Source of the DNA: Oscillospiraceae bacterium | GTDB lineage: Bacteria > Bacillota > Clostridia > Oscillospirales > CAG-272 | Assembly: GCA_015065135.1 (NCBI GenBank) | Contig: SVQY01000014.1 | Location: 1-45,705 of the forward strand | Length of the DNA: 45,705 nt | Direction of reading: 5' to 3' | In this document: positions 24,475-31,773 of the stretch, piece after piece | Layout: each line of letters begins with the position of its first letter | Position numbering within the stretch: position 1 is the stretch's first letter | The notes under the pieces: generated by a model | The model's database searches: none | Seen by the model: the letters and a program-made list of their open reading frames with translations, nothing else | Told to the model about the DNA's origin: nothing | Program-made: the position numbers and the translations under genes

Positions 24475-25524
24475 TCAATCCTCGTTTACCAGCATCAGCT
24501 TGCCCTTGACCGCACCCGGAGTCTTGTAAAGTGCAAATGCCTTGTCAGCCTCGCTCATGGGGAATACCTTGTAGATCAGTGCATCGTCACAATTCAACTG
24601 ACCCGTGGCCAGATAATGAGCGGTCAGCTCCCACTCCTTGCCCGGGTAGGGGGCGGAATAGCTCATCCAGGAGCCAAACACGCGCAGCTCCTTGCGGTTG
24701 AGCCATTCCCAGCCCTTGGGGGTGAAGGTCACATCGGTGTGAGGCGTGCCGATATAGCAGACGGTGGCGCGATTTCCTGCCACCTCAAAGGCTTGCTTGA
24801 CCGTGGCAGGATTGCCGGCGGTCTCAAACACGCGACCAAAGCCCTTGCCGTCGGTGAGCGCGGCGACCTTTGCTGCCACATCGTCTGTGCGGGAGTTGAT
24901 CACCGCATCTGCGCCCAGCTTCAGCGCAAGCTCCAGGCGATCCTGCAGAATATCAAATACCACGACCTTTTTGCATCCGAACACCTTGACCCACTGCATG
25001 GTGAGGAGGCCGATGGTGCCGCCGCCAAGGATGGCTACACAATCGCCGCCCTTGTAGTCGGAAAGAAGCACGCCGTGAAGTCCTACGGTGTAGGGCTCAA
25101 AGAAGGCGGCCTTTACAAAAGGGATGGAGGGATCGTACTTGACCGCATTGATGGCGGGGATCACCACGTAATCGGCAAAGGCGCCGTTTTGACGGGAGCC
25201 GATGAAGCTGTAATGCTTGCAAAGCGAGAAGTTGCCGTTCTGGCAATCGTCACACTGCATGCAGGGAACCAGCGGCGCGCCCGAAACGGTGTCGCCGACC
25301 TTGACGTTGGTCACACCCTCGCCGATGGCATCCACCACACCGGCAAACTCGTGGCCCAGCACGATGGGGTAATTGTGCGCACCGTTATGGAGCACACGGG
25401 GAATATCGGAGCCGCAGATGCCGCAGGCGCGCACGCGCACACGGACGGTGCCGGGCTTTACCTCAGGGGTGGTGATCTCCTCATAACGAACGTCCTCATT
25501 GCCGTGAAGAACTGCTGCTTTCAT
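24475..25524 (-). CDS. gatD: Zinc-dependent galactitol-1-phosphate 5-dehydrogenase-like protein
   Basis: The 349-residue medium-chain dehydrogenase has catalytic zinc ligands in CGICGSD and GHEFAGVV, a structural zinc site CMQCDDCQNGNFSLC, and NAD-binding GGGTIGLL. Similarity to GatD is recognisable in NGAHNYPIVLGHEF, HYSFIGSRQNG and SWMSYSAPYPGKEWE. GatD oxidises galactitol-1-phosphate to tagatose-6-phosphate; related polyol-phosphate dehydrogenases cannot be excluded. ATG 25524 follows GGGAGAGGA. Middle gene of aldolase - gatD - kinase. Confidence 0.82.
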   Translation of the reverse strand: MKAAVLHGNEDVRYEEITTPEVKPGTVRVRVRACGICGSDIPRVLHNGAHNYPIVLGHEFAGVVDAIGEGVTNVKVGDTVSGAPLVPCMQCDDCQNGNFSLCKHYSFIGSRQNGAFADYVVIPAINAVKYDPSIPFVKAAFFEPYTVGLHGVLLSDYKGGDCVAILGGGTIGLLTMQWVKVFGCKKVVVFDILQDRLELALKLGADAVINSRTDDVAAKVAALTDGKGFGRVFETAGNPATVKQAFEVAGNRATVCYIGTPHTDVTFTPKGWEWLNRKELRVFGSWMSYSAPYPGKEWELTAHYLATGQLNCDDALIYKVFPMSEADKAFALYKTPGAVKGKLMLVNED

Positions 25525-25543
25525 GTCGGGTCCTCTCCCTTCT

Positions 25544-26389
25544 TTATGCTTTACCGTTGCAGCCGCAAACGATCATGCGGTTCTTGACCAGCTCCTTGAC
25601 CTTGGCTCTGGCAGCCTTGCCGTACACCTTAGGATCAAAGACCCTTTCGTCACCGTTTAACACCTCACGCACCGCCTCGGAGTAGGCAATGCGCAGCTCG
25701 GTGGCAAAGTTTACCTTGCAGATGCCTTCCCTGACGCAGGCGCGGATGCTGTCGTCGGTGAGGCCGGAGGCGCCGTGCAGAACCAGCGGCACGCTGACCA
25801 CCTTGCGGATCTCTGCCAGACGGGGCACGTCCAGCTTGGGGGCGGATTTATAAACGCCGTGGGCGGTGCCGATGGCAACGGCCAGCGACTGTACGCCGGT
25901 GCGCTCCACGAATTCGGCGGCCTCAGCAGGCTGGGTGCAGCCGTCCTCGGCCTCCAGATCGTCCTCCTTGCCGCCTACGGTGCCAAGCTCTGCCTCTACG
26001 GGGATGCCCTGCTTGGCAGCGGCGGTAACCACGCGAGCGGTCACGGCAATATTATCCTCAAAGCTCTCGTGAGAGCCGTCGATCATCACAGAGGTATAAC
26101 CCGCCTCCACGGCATTCACCGCCAGGTCGTAGCTGTTGCCGTGATCCAGATGCACACAGACCGGCACGGGCGCCTTTTCGGCAGCGGCACGTACGTTAGC
26201 GGCATATATCTCCAGAGAAGCATACTTCACAGTAGAAGGGGTGGTCTGGATCATGACGGGAGCGTTCAGCTCGGTGGCTGCCTCCACGATGGCCAGCACC
26301 ATTTCCATATTTTCGGCATTGAAGGCGCCGATGGCATAACCGCCCTTCTGCGCGTCCAGCAGCATCTTTTCGGATGTAACGAGTGGCAT
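25544..26389 (-). CDS. Class II ketose-bisphosphate aldolase (tagatose/fructose-bisphosphate)
   Basis: The 281-residue aldolase has the GatY/KbaY/Fba class II pattern: GYAIGAFNAENMEM, HLDHG (catalytic Asp and zinc His), VEAELGTVGGKEDD, GTAHGVY and LHGASGL (zinc His). It splits the bisphosphate to dihydroxyacetone phosphate and glyceraldehyde-3-phosphate. The context suggests tagatose-1,6-bisphosphate. First gene of its operon, 19 bp before gatD. No galactitol PTS genes lie in the window. Confidence 0.88.
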   Translation of the reverse strand: MPLVTSEKMLLDAQKGGYAIGAFNAENMEMVLAIVEAATELNAPVMIQTTPSTVKYASLEIYAANVRAAAEKAPVPVCVHLDHGNSYDLAVNAVEAGYTSVMIDGSHESFEDNIAVTARVVTAAAKQGIPVEAELGTVGGKEDDLEAEDGCTQPAEAAEFVERTGVQSLAVAIGTAHGVYKSAPKLDVPRLAEIRKVVSVPLVLHGASGLTDDSIRACVREGICKVNFATELRIAYSEAVREVLNGDERVFDPKVYGKAARAKVKELVKNRMIVCGCNGKA

Positions 26390-26430
26390 AGGATGTTCCC
26401 CTTTCGCTTTGTGAAAGTATTAACGGGTTT

Positions 26431-26459
26431 ATCATAGCACACACGTTTTGGAAAGTCAA
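26431..26459 (-). promoter_or_regulatory. Promoter of the galactitol/tagatose operon
   Basis: Minus strand TTGACT (26459-26454), 17-bp spacer, TATGAT (26436-26431), about 40 nt before the aldolase start. Confidence 0.65.
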
Positions 26460-26513
26460 GAAATTTACCGATTTTTTTGAGAATGGCTATCTGAGCATTC
26501 CGGCTCATACGCA

Positions 26514-26543
26514 AAAGCACCTTGGCAGCTGCCAAGGTGCTTT
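26514..26543 (-). terminator. Palindromic terminator-like hairpin after the HAD gene
   Basis: A perfect 30-bp palindrome centred at 26528/26529 with half-site AAGCACCTTGGCAG, followed on the minus strand by a short T run, 3 bp past the HAD stop. The T tail is weak, so termination may be partial. Confidence 0.6.
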
Positions 26544-26546
26544 CGG

Positions 26547-27176
26547 TTAAAGCAATTCGGTAAAATCGTAAATGTAGCGATCGGTGATGCCCTTGATCTC
26601 CTCGATGTATTCTTTGGAGCTGTCGTCGTAGACACCGTAGACCTGCATCCCCGCCTTTTTGGCGGTCTGATCCGCATTGAAGTTGTCATCCAGAAAGATG
26701 ACCTCACCCACCGACACGCCGATCCGCTCTGCCGCCATATGATAGATGGCGGGGTCTGCCTTGGTGGTGCCGAAATCGTTGCAGGACCACACGTTGTCAA
26801 ACAGATCGAAGATACCAAGTCGCTTCAGGCAGGGGTCCAGGGTGTCATGAGGGCTGGCGGTCAGCACGTGCAGTCCGTTGCCGCGCGCTTTCATCTGCCG
26901 TAGCGCCTCTATAACGTGAGGCTTGGCCGGCACGCGATGGGTGTACTCTTCTACCATATAGGTGATCATGGTCGCAATGATCTCTTCTTTCGGCTTGCAA
27001 AGGCCCATGCCGATGAAGTACTCCGCCGTGCCCGGAATGCCGAGTGGCGTAATGATCTTGATGATATTTTCCGGATACGGTATGTGATTTTCCTGCAAAA
27101 TGCGCAGCATGACACCGGCATAGGTGGGCATGGAATCCACCAGTGTACCGTCAAAATCGAACAAATAATGTGTCAT
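26547..27176 (-). CDS. HAD-superfamily hydrolase
   Basis: The 209-residue protein has all four HAD motifs: DFDGTLVDS (nucleophile Asp), VLTASP, the Lys in TTKADP, and IFLDDN. The cap domain is of the phosphoglycolate-phosphatase / beta-phosphoglucomutase type. Substrate unknown; small sugar or metabolite phosphate is typical. The ribosome site is weak: an AAGGAG lies about 26 nt upstream, with a GGGGC/GCCCC-like hairpin between, so initiation may be modulated. Confidence 0.88.
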   Translation of the reverse strand: MTHYLFDFDGTLVDSMPTYAGVMLRILQENHIPYPENIIKIITPLGIPGTAEYFIGMGLCKPKEEIIATMITYMVEEYTHRVPAKPHVIEALRQMKARGNGLHVLTASPHDTLDPCLKRLGIFDLFDNVWSCNDFGTTKADPAIYHMAAERIGVSVGEVIFLDDNFNADQTAKKAGMQVYGVYDDSSKEYIEEIKGITDRYIYDFTELL

Positions 27177-27288
27177 AGGTCAGCATGGGGCAATAAGTGC
27201 CCATCTCCTTCCATTTTCTTTGCAGAACTGCCGTTTTCACGGCACGTGTGGTGGCTTTTTGAGCAGGCACCTCGCAGCAAAAGCCGTT

Positions 27289-28638
27289 TTATGCCTTCTT
27301 GACTGTACAGGTCGTCACGCCGTAGTAGGAAAAGGCGGCAAGCGCCGTTTCGTCGATCTGCTCGCCGCAGCAAAGGATGGGCACCGCAGGGGGGCAGCCC
27401 ACACCGGCGTCCGCTAACACCCGCCCCACACACGCGGCAACGGGCAGCGTTTCGCAGGGGGCGAGCATCGCCTCGCGCGGAGAGCAGATGTGCCGCGGGA
27501 TGCCGGGGCGCGGCGGTGCTTCTGTGACAGGCGTGCGCGGAGGGCTCGCCAGGAGCGCCTCCACAACGCGCTCCAATGCCGCGTCGGGCAGGGAGGGGGA
27601 GAGCATCAGCACCACAAAATCGGGGTCGGCGAACTCGCATTCCACGCCGTGCTCGCGCAGGGCATCGGCAAGCTCATTGCCGCGATAGCCGCGCTCCTTG
27701 GCGCGGATCGTCCATTTCAGCGGCTCGTTGCCGATCAGGGTGTAGCCTGCAGCCGTCAGTTGTGCGCGATAGGCGGCGAGCCGCTCGGCAAACGCCGCAT
27801 AAAGCTGCGGTCGGTCGGAGAGATAAGCGTTGGCCGCATCCAGCGATTGCAGGATCAGATAGGAGGGGCTGGTAGAGCCGAACAGGGCCATGCACTTTTT
27901 GGCGTTTGGTGCAAAAAGTGCCGCAACGGTATCGGAAATATGCAGATAAGCGCCGCCTGTCAGTACAGGCAGAGTCTTGTGCGCGGAATCGCAGCAAAGG
28001 TCCGCGCCGAGGTCGATGGGATGCAGCGACGGCTCTAAAAATTTCAGATAAGCGCCGTGGGCGTTATCCACCAGAAGATAGCTGCCGTGGGCGTGACAGA
28101 CTGCGGCGAGGCTGCGGATATCCGCCATATGTCCCAGATAATCGGGGCTGGTGATGTAGACGGCTGCCGGCGGCTCGCTCATTTCGGAAAGCGCCGTCGC
28201 CAGGCGGTCGGGCGTGACCGTGCAGGAAAGATAGCTTTCACTCGGATCGGGGCAGAGCCACTCCACCTCCAGATCCAGCAGGGCTGCCGCGGAAAGGAAT
28301 ACCTTGTGCGCGTTTCTGCCGGCCAGAATGCGTGTTTTCTCGCCCCGTTTGGGGGCGTTTTGCGCGATCAGCGCCAGCATGGCGCGAATGCAAAGCGAGG
28401 AGCCCTCGGTAGAATAAAAGGTCTTGGCGCCAAAAAGGCGAGAGGCGTTTTCCTCGCTTTCGGCAATGATGCCGTCCGCTTCAAAAAGGCTGTCCGCTCC
28501 GCGGATCTCGGTGATATCCAGCGCCTCGCAGCCCACAAGAGCGGTGCCCTTGTGACCCGGCATATGCAGGCGCGCGGTATCGCTTTTTGCATACCGTTTC
28601 ACGAAATCGCAGATCGGCGCGGTCATTTTTGCCATCAT
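27289..28638 (-). CDS. PLP-dependent Orn/Lys/Arg decarboxylase-like protein
   Basis: The 449-residue fold-type I decarboxylase lacks the N-terminal wing domain of the large enterobacterial enzymes. Motifs are RLHMPGHKGT, FYSTEGSS, LLVDNAHGAYLKF (PLP ring Asp) and DSAHKTLPVLTGGAYLH (Lys forming the Schiff base). Substrate (ornithine, lysine or arginine) cannot be decided. I place the start at 28638, where ATGA overlaps the stop of scfB by 4 bp, pointing to translational coupling with the ranthipeptide maturase. No clear ribosome site of its own is visible. Confidence 0.85.
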   Translation of the reverse strand: MMAKMTAPICDFVKRYAKSDTARLHMPGHKGTALVGCEALDITEIRGADSLFEADGIIAESEENASRLFGAKTFYSTEGSSLCIRAMLALIAQNAPKRGEKTRILAGRNAHKVFLSAAALLDLEVEWLCPDPSESYLSCTVTPDRLATALSEMSEPPAAVYITSPDYLGHMADIRSLAAVCHAHGSYLLVDNAHGAYLKFLEPSLHPIDLGADLCCDSAHKTLPVLTGGAYLHISDTVAALFAPNAKKCMALFGSTSPSYLILQSLDAANAYLSDRPQLYAAFAERLAAYRAQLTAAGYTLIGNEPLKWTIRAKERGYRGNELADALREHGVECEFADPDFVVLMLSPSLPDAALERVVEALLASPPRTPVTEAPPRPGIPRHICSPREAMLAPCETLPVAACVGRVLADAGVGCPPAVPILCCGEQIDETALAAFSYYGVTTCTVKKA

Positions 28639-30020
28639 TTGTTGTCGCCCAGCGCACGGGCGACCGCCACCATGATGGCGCACTCCATGCGCTTGCGGAA
28701 GAGCTCGCAGCCCTTCTCGTAAATACCTGTTACAGAGCCGGTGGCGTGGAAGGCGTTAGCGGCGCAGCCGCCGGAGCAATAGAGCCGTGCCCAGCACTCG
28801 CGGCACTCGGGACGGGCGTATACGTTGCAGGCGGCAAACTCGGCCCGCTTTTCGGTGTTGGAAACACCGTGGAACACGTCGCCCAGCTTGTATTCCTCCT
28901 CGCCCACGAACTGGTGGCAGGGGTAAAGATCGCCCCAGGGGGTCACCGCCATGTATTCGGTGCCCGAGCCGCAGCCCGAGATGCGCTTGTAGATGCAGGG
29001 ACCGCCCGAGAGGTCGATCATGTAATGATAGAAGGTGAAGGGCTTGCCCGCCTTATCCCGCTCCAGCATCAGCGCGGCGAGCTTTTCGTACTGCTCCTTG
29101 ACGATGACCACATCCTCGTCGGTCAGCTCGGCGGGATCCCCTGCGGCACAGACCACCGGCTCCATCGAGAGCTCGGTAAAGCCCAGATCCAGCATCACCT
29201 GAATATCCTTCAGAAAATCGGGGTTGGCGTGGGTGAAGGTGCCGCGCATATAGTAGCCCTTGCCGCCGCGGGACTCCACGAGCTTTTGGAACTTGGGCAC
29301 GATGCGGTCAAAGCTGCCGTTGCCGGCATAGTCCACGCGGAAGCGGTCGTGGATCTCCTTGCGACCGTCCAGACTCAGCACCACGTTGTGGCACTCGCGG
29401 TTGGCGAACTCTATCACATCGTCGTCGATGAGGAGACCGTTGGTGGTCAGGGTAAAGCGGAAGTTCTTGCCCTTTTCCTTTTCGATGCTGCGCGCATATG
29501 CCACCAGGTCCTTCACGACCTGAAAATTCATCAAGGGCTCGCCGCCGAAGAAGTCCACCTCCAGGTTGCGGCGCGTGCCGGAATTTTCCACCAGAAAATC
29601 CAGTGCGCGCTTACCCACCTCAAAGCTCATCACGGCGCGCTCGCCGTGATACTTGCCCTGACTGGCAAAGCAGTAGGAGCAGTTCAGATTGCAGGTGTGG
29701 GCAATGTGCAGGCAGAGCGCCTTGACCACGCCGCCTGTTTTCGCCTTCAGCTTGCCTGCCATGGGCTCAAAGGTGTCGGGCACGAACAGCTTGCCCGCCT
29801 CCTTCAAGGAGAGCACGTCGTCGTAGCATTCCTCAATGTCCGCAGCGGTGATATCCGCGCGCCCCGCGTATTTTTCCTTCATGGCGGCGATCACGCTCTC
29901 GCGGTCCTGCTGCTCAAACAGCGCGATGATATCGTAAGCGACCTCATCCACCGCGTGCACCGAGCCGGAGCAGATGTCCAGCACGATATTGTAGCCGCCC
30001 AATTTGTACTGATGTACCAT
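28635..30020 (-). CDS. scfB: SCIFF ranthipeptide radical SAM maturase
   Basis: The 461-residue radical SAM/SPASM protein has CNLNCSYC (Cys110, 114, 117) binding the SAM 4Fe-4S cluster, FGGEPLMNF, and a C-terminal SPASM Cys set (CGSG, YPCHQF, CRECWARLYCSGGC, CELF, MEC) for two auxiliary clusters. The N-terminal part is a RiPP-recognition-like domain. It is paired with the 46-residue SCIFF precursor just upstream and is expected to form Cys-Thr thioether links in it. Start ATG 30020 with AAGGAGTG. It overlaps the decarboxylase gene by 4 bp. Confidence 0.93.
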   Translation of the reverse strand: MVHQYKLGGYNIVLDICSGSVHAVDEVAYDIIALFEQQDRESVIAAMKEKYAGRADITAADIEECYDDVLSLKEAGKLFVPDTFEPMAGKLKAKTGGVVKALCLHIAHTCNLNCSYCFASQGKYHGERAVMSFEVGKRALDFLVENSGTRRNLEVDFFGGEPLMNFQVVKDLVAYARSIEKEKGKNFRFTLTTNGLLIDDDVIEFANRECHNVVLSLDGRKEIHDRFRVDYAGNGSFDRIVPKFQKLVESRGGKGYYMRGTFTHANPDFLKDIQVMLDLGFTELSMEPVVCAAGDPAELTDEDVVIVKEQYEKLAALMLERDKAGKPFTFYHYMIDLSGGPCIYKRISGCGSGTEYMAVTPWGDLYPCHQFVGEEEYKLGDVFHGVSNTEKRAEFAACNVYARPECRECWARLYCSGGCAANAFHATGSVTGIYEKGCELFRKRMECAIMVAVARALGDNK

Positions 30021-30037
30021 AATTTCACTCCTTGCGC

Positions 30038-30075
30038 AAAAATGCCGCCACGGCACCGTGGCGCCCTGGCGGCAT
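30038..30075 (-). terminator. Intra-operon terminator/attenuator between scfA and scfB
   Basis: ATGCCGCCA (30042-30050) pairs with TGGCGGCAT (30067-30075), with internal GC-rich pairing, followed by TTTTT on the minus strand. It sits between the precursor and maturase genes, and would let the peptide be made in excess over the enzyme. Confidence 0.7.
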
Positions 30076-30090
30076 CTCGCTTTTTTCAGA

Positions 30091-30231
30091 TTACTTGCTC
30101 TCGCACTGCTGGTTGGCGATGCCACAGCTGGTCTTGCAAGCGGACTGGCAAGAGGTCTGGCACTCACCGCAGCCGCCATTCTTGGCGCTGTCGCACAGAT
30201 TACGGGTTTCCAAAGTCTGAATATGCTTCAT
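30091..30231 (-). CDS. scfA: SCIFF (six cysteines in forty-five) ranthipeptide precursor
   Basis: The 46-residue peptide has the typical start MKHIQTLETRNL, then the Cys-rich core GCGECQTSCQSACKTSC and the ending NQQCESK. Seven Cys are present (13, 21, 24, 28, 32, 36, 43); the last six form the family core and Cys13 looks additional. The radical SAM enzyme encoded next modifies it by thioether crosslinks. SCIFF is nearly universal in Clostridia; its role is not settled. ATG 30231 follows AAGGAGG, and a strong promoter lies just upstream. Confidence 0.95.
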   Translation of the reverse strand: MKHIQTLETRNLCDSAKNGGCGECQTSCQSACKTSCGIANQQCESK

Positions 30232-30265
30232 GATGAAATTCCTCCTTGGGATATTTGTTGTAAAG

Positions 30266-30294
30266 ATTATATCACTTTTTGATCGCAAAGTCAA
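30266..30294 (-). promoter_or_regulatory. Strong promoter of the SCIFF locus
   Basis: Minus strand TTGACT (30294-30289), 17-bp spacer, TATAAT (30271-30266), about 35 nt before the scfA start. Confidence 0.8.
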
Positions 30295-30355
30295 GATGTG
30301 TCGGCATATTTTTCTTGCGGGTGTGGGGAGCGGTGACGGGGGAGGGGAGCTAAAA

Positions 30356-30414
30356 TGGCACAAAATCGCAAAAAACGTGATACGTGACGGGAATTTTGCG
30401 CATTTTTTGTGCCA
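30356..30414 (-). terminator. Long hairpin after the flavin reductase gene
   Basis: TGGCACAAAA (30356-30365) pairs with TTTTGTGCCA (30405-30414), and inner CGCAAAA with TTTTGCG, around a loop of about 20 nt. It lies 8 bp past the flavin reductase stop. The long loop and broken T run make it a moderate terminator. Confidence 0.5.
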
Positions 30415-30422
30415 AACGGGCC

Positions 30423-30983
30423 TTATTTCAGCGCTTTTCCGTCCGAGAAAGCACGGCCGACCGCCTCGCCGAGAACGAGATAGGTGTGGTTCATGGGGTC
30501 GTAGGTGATGGGGCGCAGCAGGGCAGGGTCGATCTTGCCCTTTTCGTTCAGCACGCGCTCCTCTGCCGATACGTTGACGATCTCCCCCACAAGGCGGCAG
30601 GTCTCCTTGTCGTAGGAGGTCACACGGCACTCCAGCGCCATGGGCAGCTCGTTGATGACGGGGGCGTTCACAAAGTCGCTTTTTTTCACCGTAAAGCCGG
30701 CGCGCGCCAGCTTGTCGGGAGTGTCGTTTGCGGAGACAATGCCAAGATAATCACACGCCGCCACGTGGTCGGCATCCGCCATGCTGACGGTAAAGGCGCC
30801 GCTGTGCAGCAAGTTCTCGGCGGTCTTATGACCGCTGTCGATGCAGATGGAGATCTCCTTCTCCTCGCTGATGCCGCCCCAGGCGGCGTTCATGGCGTTG
30901 GGGGTGCCGTCCTTGCCGTAGGTGGCAACGATCAGCACAGGCATGGGGTACATGGCCGCTTTCGCGCCGAAATTTTTTCGCAT
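30423..30983 (-). CDS. Flavin reductase-like (FMN-binding split barrel) protein
   Basis: The 186-residue protein has PMPVLIVATYGKDGTPNAMNAAWGG at its start in two blocks, SICIDSGHKTAENL, then AFTVSMADADHVAACDYLG, the usual run of the flavin reductase-like domain (PF01613) that binds FMN. It probably reduces or uses flavin in redox or detoxification chemistry; the partner is not evident. ATG 30983 follows GAGGCG. Its promoter abuts the MITE-like element. Confidence 0.88.
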   Translation of the reverse strand: MRKNFGAKAAMYPMPVLIVATYGKDGTPNAMNAAWGGISEEKEISICIDSGHKTAENLLHSGAFTVSMADADHVAACDYLGIVSANDTPDKLARAGFTVKKSDFVNAPVINELPMALECRVTSYDKETCRLVGEIVNVSAEERVLNEKGKIDPALLRPITYDPMNHTYLVLGEAVGRAFSDGKALK

Positions 30984-31016
30984 AAAAACGCCTCGCTTTC
31001 CTTCGTGTTTGTGCCC

Positions 31017-31045
31017 ATTATAGCACAAAAATGAGCAAAAAACAA
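31017..31045 (-). promoter_or_regulatory. Promoter of the flavin reductase gene
   Basis: Minus strand TTGTTT (31045-31040), 17-bp spacer, TATAAT (31022-31017), with the inverted-repeat element starting only 20 bp further upstream. Confidence 0.7.
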
Positions 31046-31064
31046 GGTGCGGCTTGCACTTGAA

Positions 31065-31272
31065 GGGGACTACTCTTCCGTCAGGCGTTCGCCTGCCACC
31101 TTCCCTCACAAGGGAAGGCTTACAAACCTGGCAACTATCAACAACAAACGGATAATGCCGCATAAAGCTTAAAACAAGCGTAAATTTTATCGGCTACTAT
31201 TGAAGTGGCGATTTTGGTTGCCTTCCCTTGCGAGGGAAGGTGGCGCCGTTAGGCGACGGAAGAGTAGTCACC
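31065..31272. repeat. MITE-like inverted-repeat element
   Basis: Two arms of about 55 bp (31065-31119 and 31219-31272) are near-perfect inverted copies. Both contain GACTACTCTTCCGTC, then CACCTTCCCTC, then AAGGGAAGGC in the same order when one is reversed. A spacer of about 100 bp separates them and no reading frame is present. Each arm has its own small hairpin (CCTTCCCT/AGGGAAGG). No target duplication is obvious. It resembles dispersed non-coding repeats I recall from Oscillospirales-like genomes, but this is from memory. Confidence 0.75.
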
Positions 31273-31500
31273 AAACACGAACAACTTCCCGCTAAATCCC
31301 AATTTGGCGTTTGCGGAAGCGGTGGTGGCGGGGGCGCGGATGGAATGGCGGAGCGGTGGTCGGAAGCGGTGACACTATATCTTGTGCCAAAAAAATTTTG
31401 CATACATATTGGCATCCGCATTTTGCACAAATTTGACCGGGCAAAGCATAGCAATTCTAACAGAATTATGCGCGGAAGGCTCCAATTTGTCCGAAACCGA
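31273..31500. other. Intergenic stretch without a supported gene
   Basis: I see no gene here. It contains a small hairpin AATTCT-aac-AGAATT (31453-31467) and a G-rich part (31318-31370). It lies between the MITE-like element and the promoter of the giant gene. Confidence 0.5.
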
Positions 31501-31529
31501 TTGACAATTCCACTTTACAGATATATAAT
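31501..31529 (+). promoter_or_regulatory. Perfect-consensus promoter of the giant repeat protein
   Basis: TTGACA (31501-31506), exactly 17 bp, TATAAT (31524-31529): both hexamers and the spacing are ideal for sigma-A. Transcription would start near 31536. Confidence 0.85.
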
Positions 31530-31535
31530 TATAAT

Positions 31536-31773
31536 TAACCATCCGCAATTTGGCAATTTCGTGTGGAGTGGCGTACTGCTTTTTGGCACAGATAGCGGGG
31601 CGGGGGACGGTCAACCCCTTACCTTACCGCAGGGCGCAGCATAGCGTTCTGCATCTATCTTTACTGCGCGTGCGTATACGCATATAAACGCGTGCAAAAG
31701 GCGGTATCCCGCTCCATCGGGATCACTGAATCGGGTTACTCAAATTCACGATAAATTTTGAGGAGGAAAACAA
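31536..31773 (+). promoter_or_regulatory. Long 5' leader of the giant repeat protein gene
   Basis: About 238 nt separate the predicted transcription start from the ATG. It contains a possible hairpin near 31707-31725 (ATCCCG/CGGGAT) and repeats of GCGTGC/GCGTAT around 31665-31695. The ribosome site GAGGAGG ends eight bases before the ATG. I recognise no known riboswitch class; a regulatory leader is inferred from length only. Confidence 0.4.

Noticed and set aside
31536-31773. Leader of the giant gene as a cyclic-di-GMP or other known riboswitch
   Set aside because: I could not find the conserved core of any class I know; it remains an unclassified leader.
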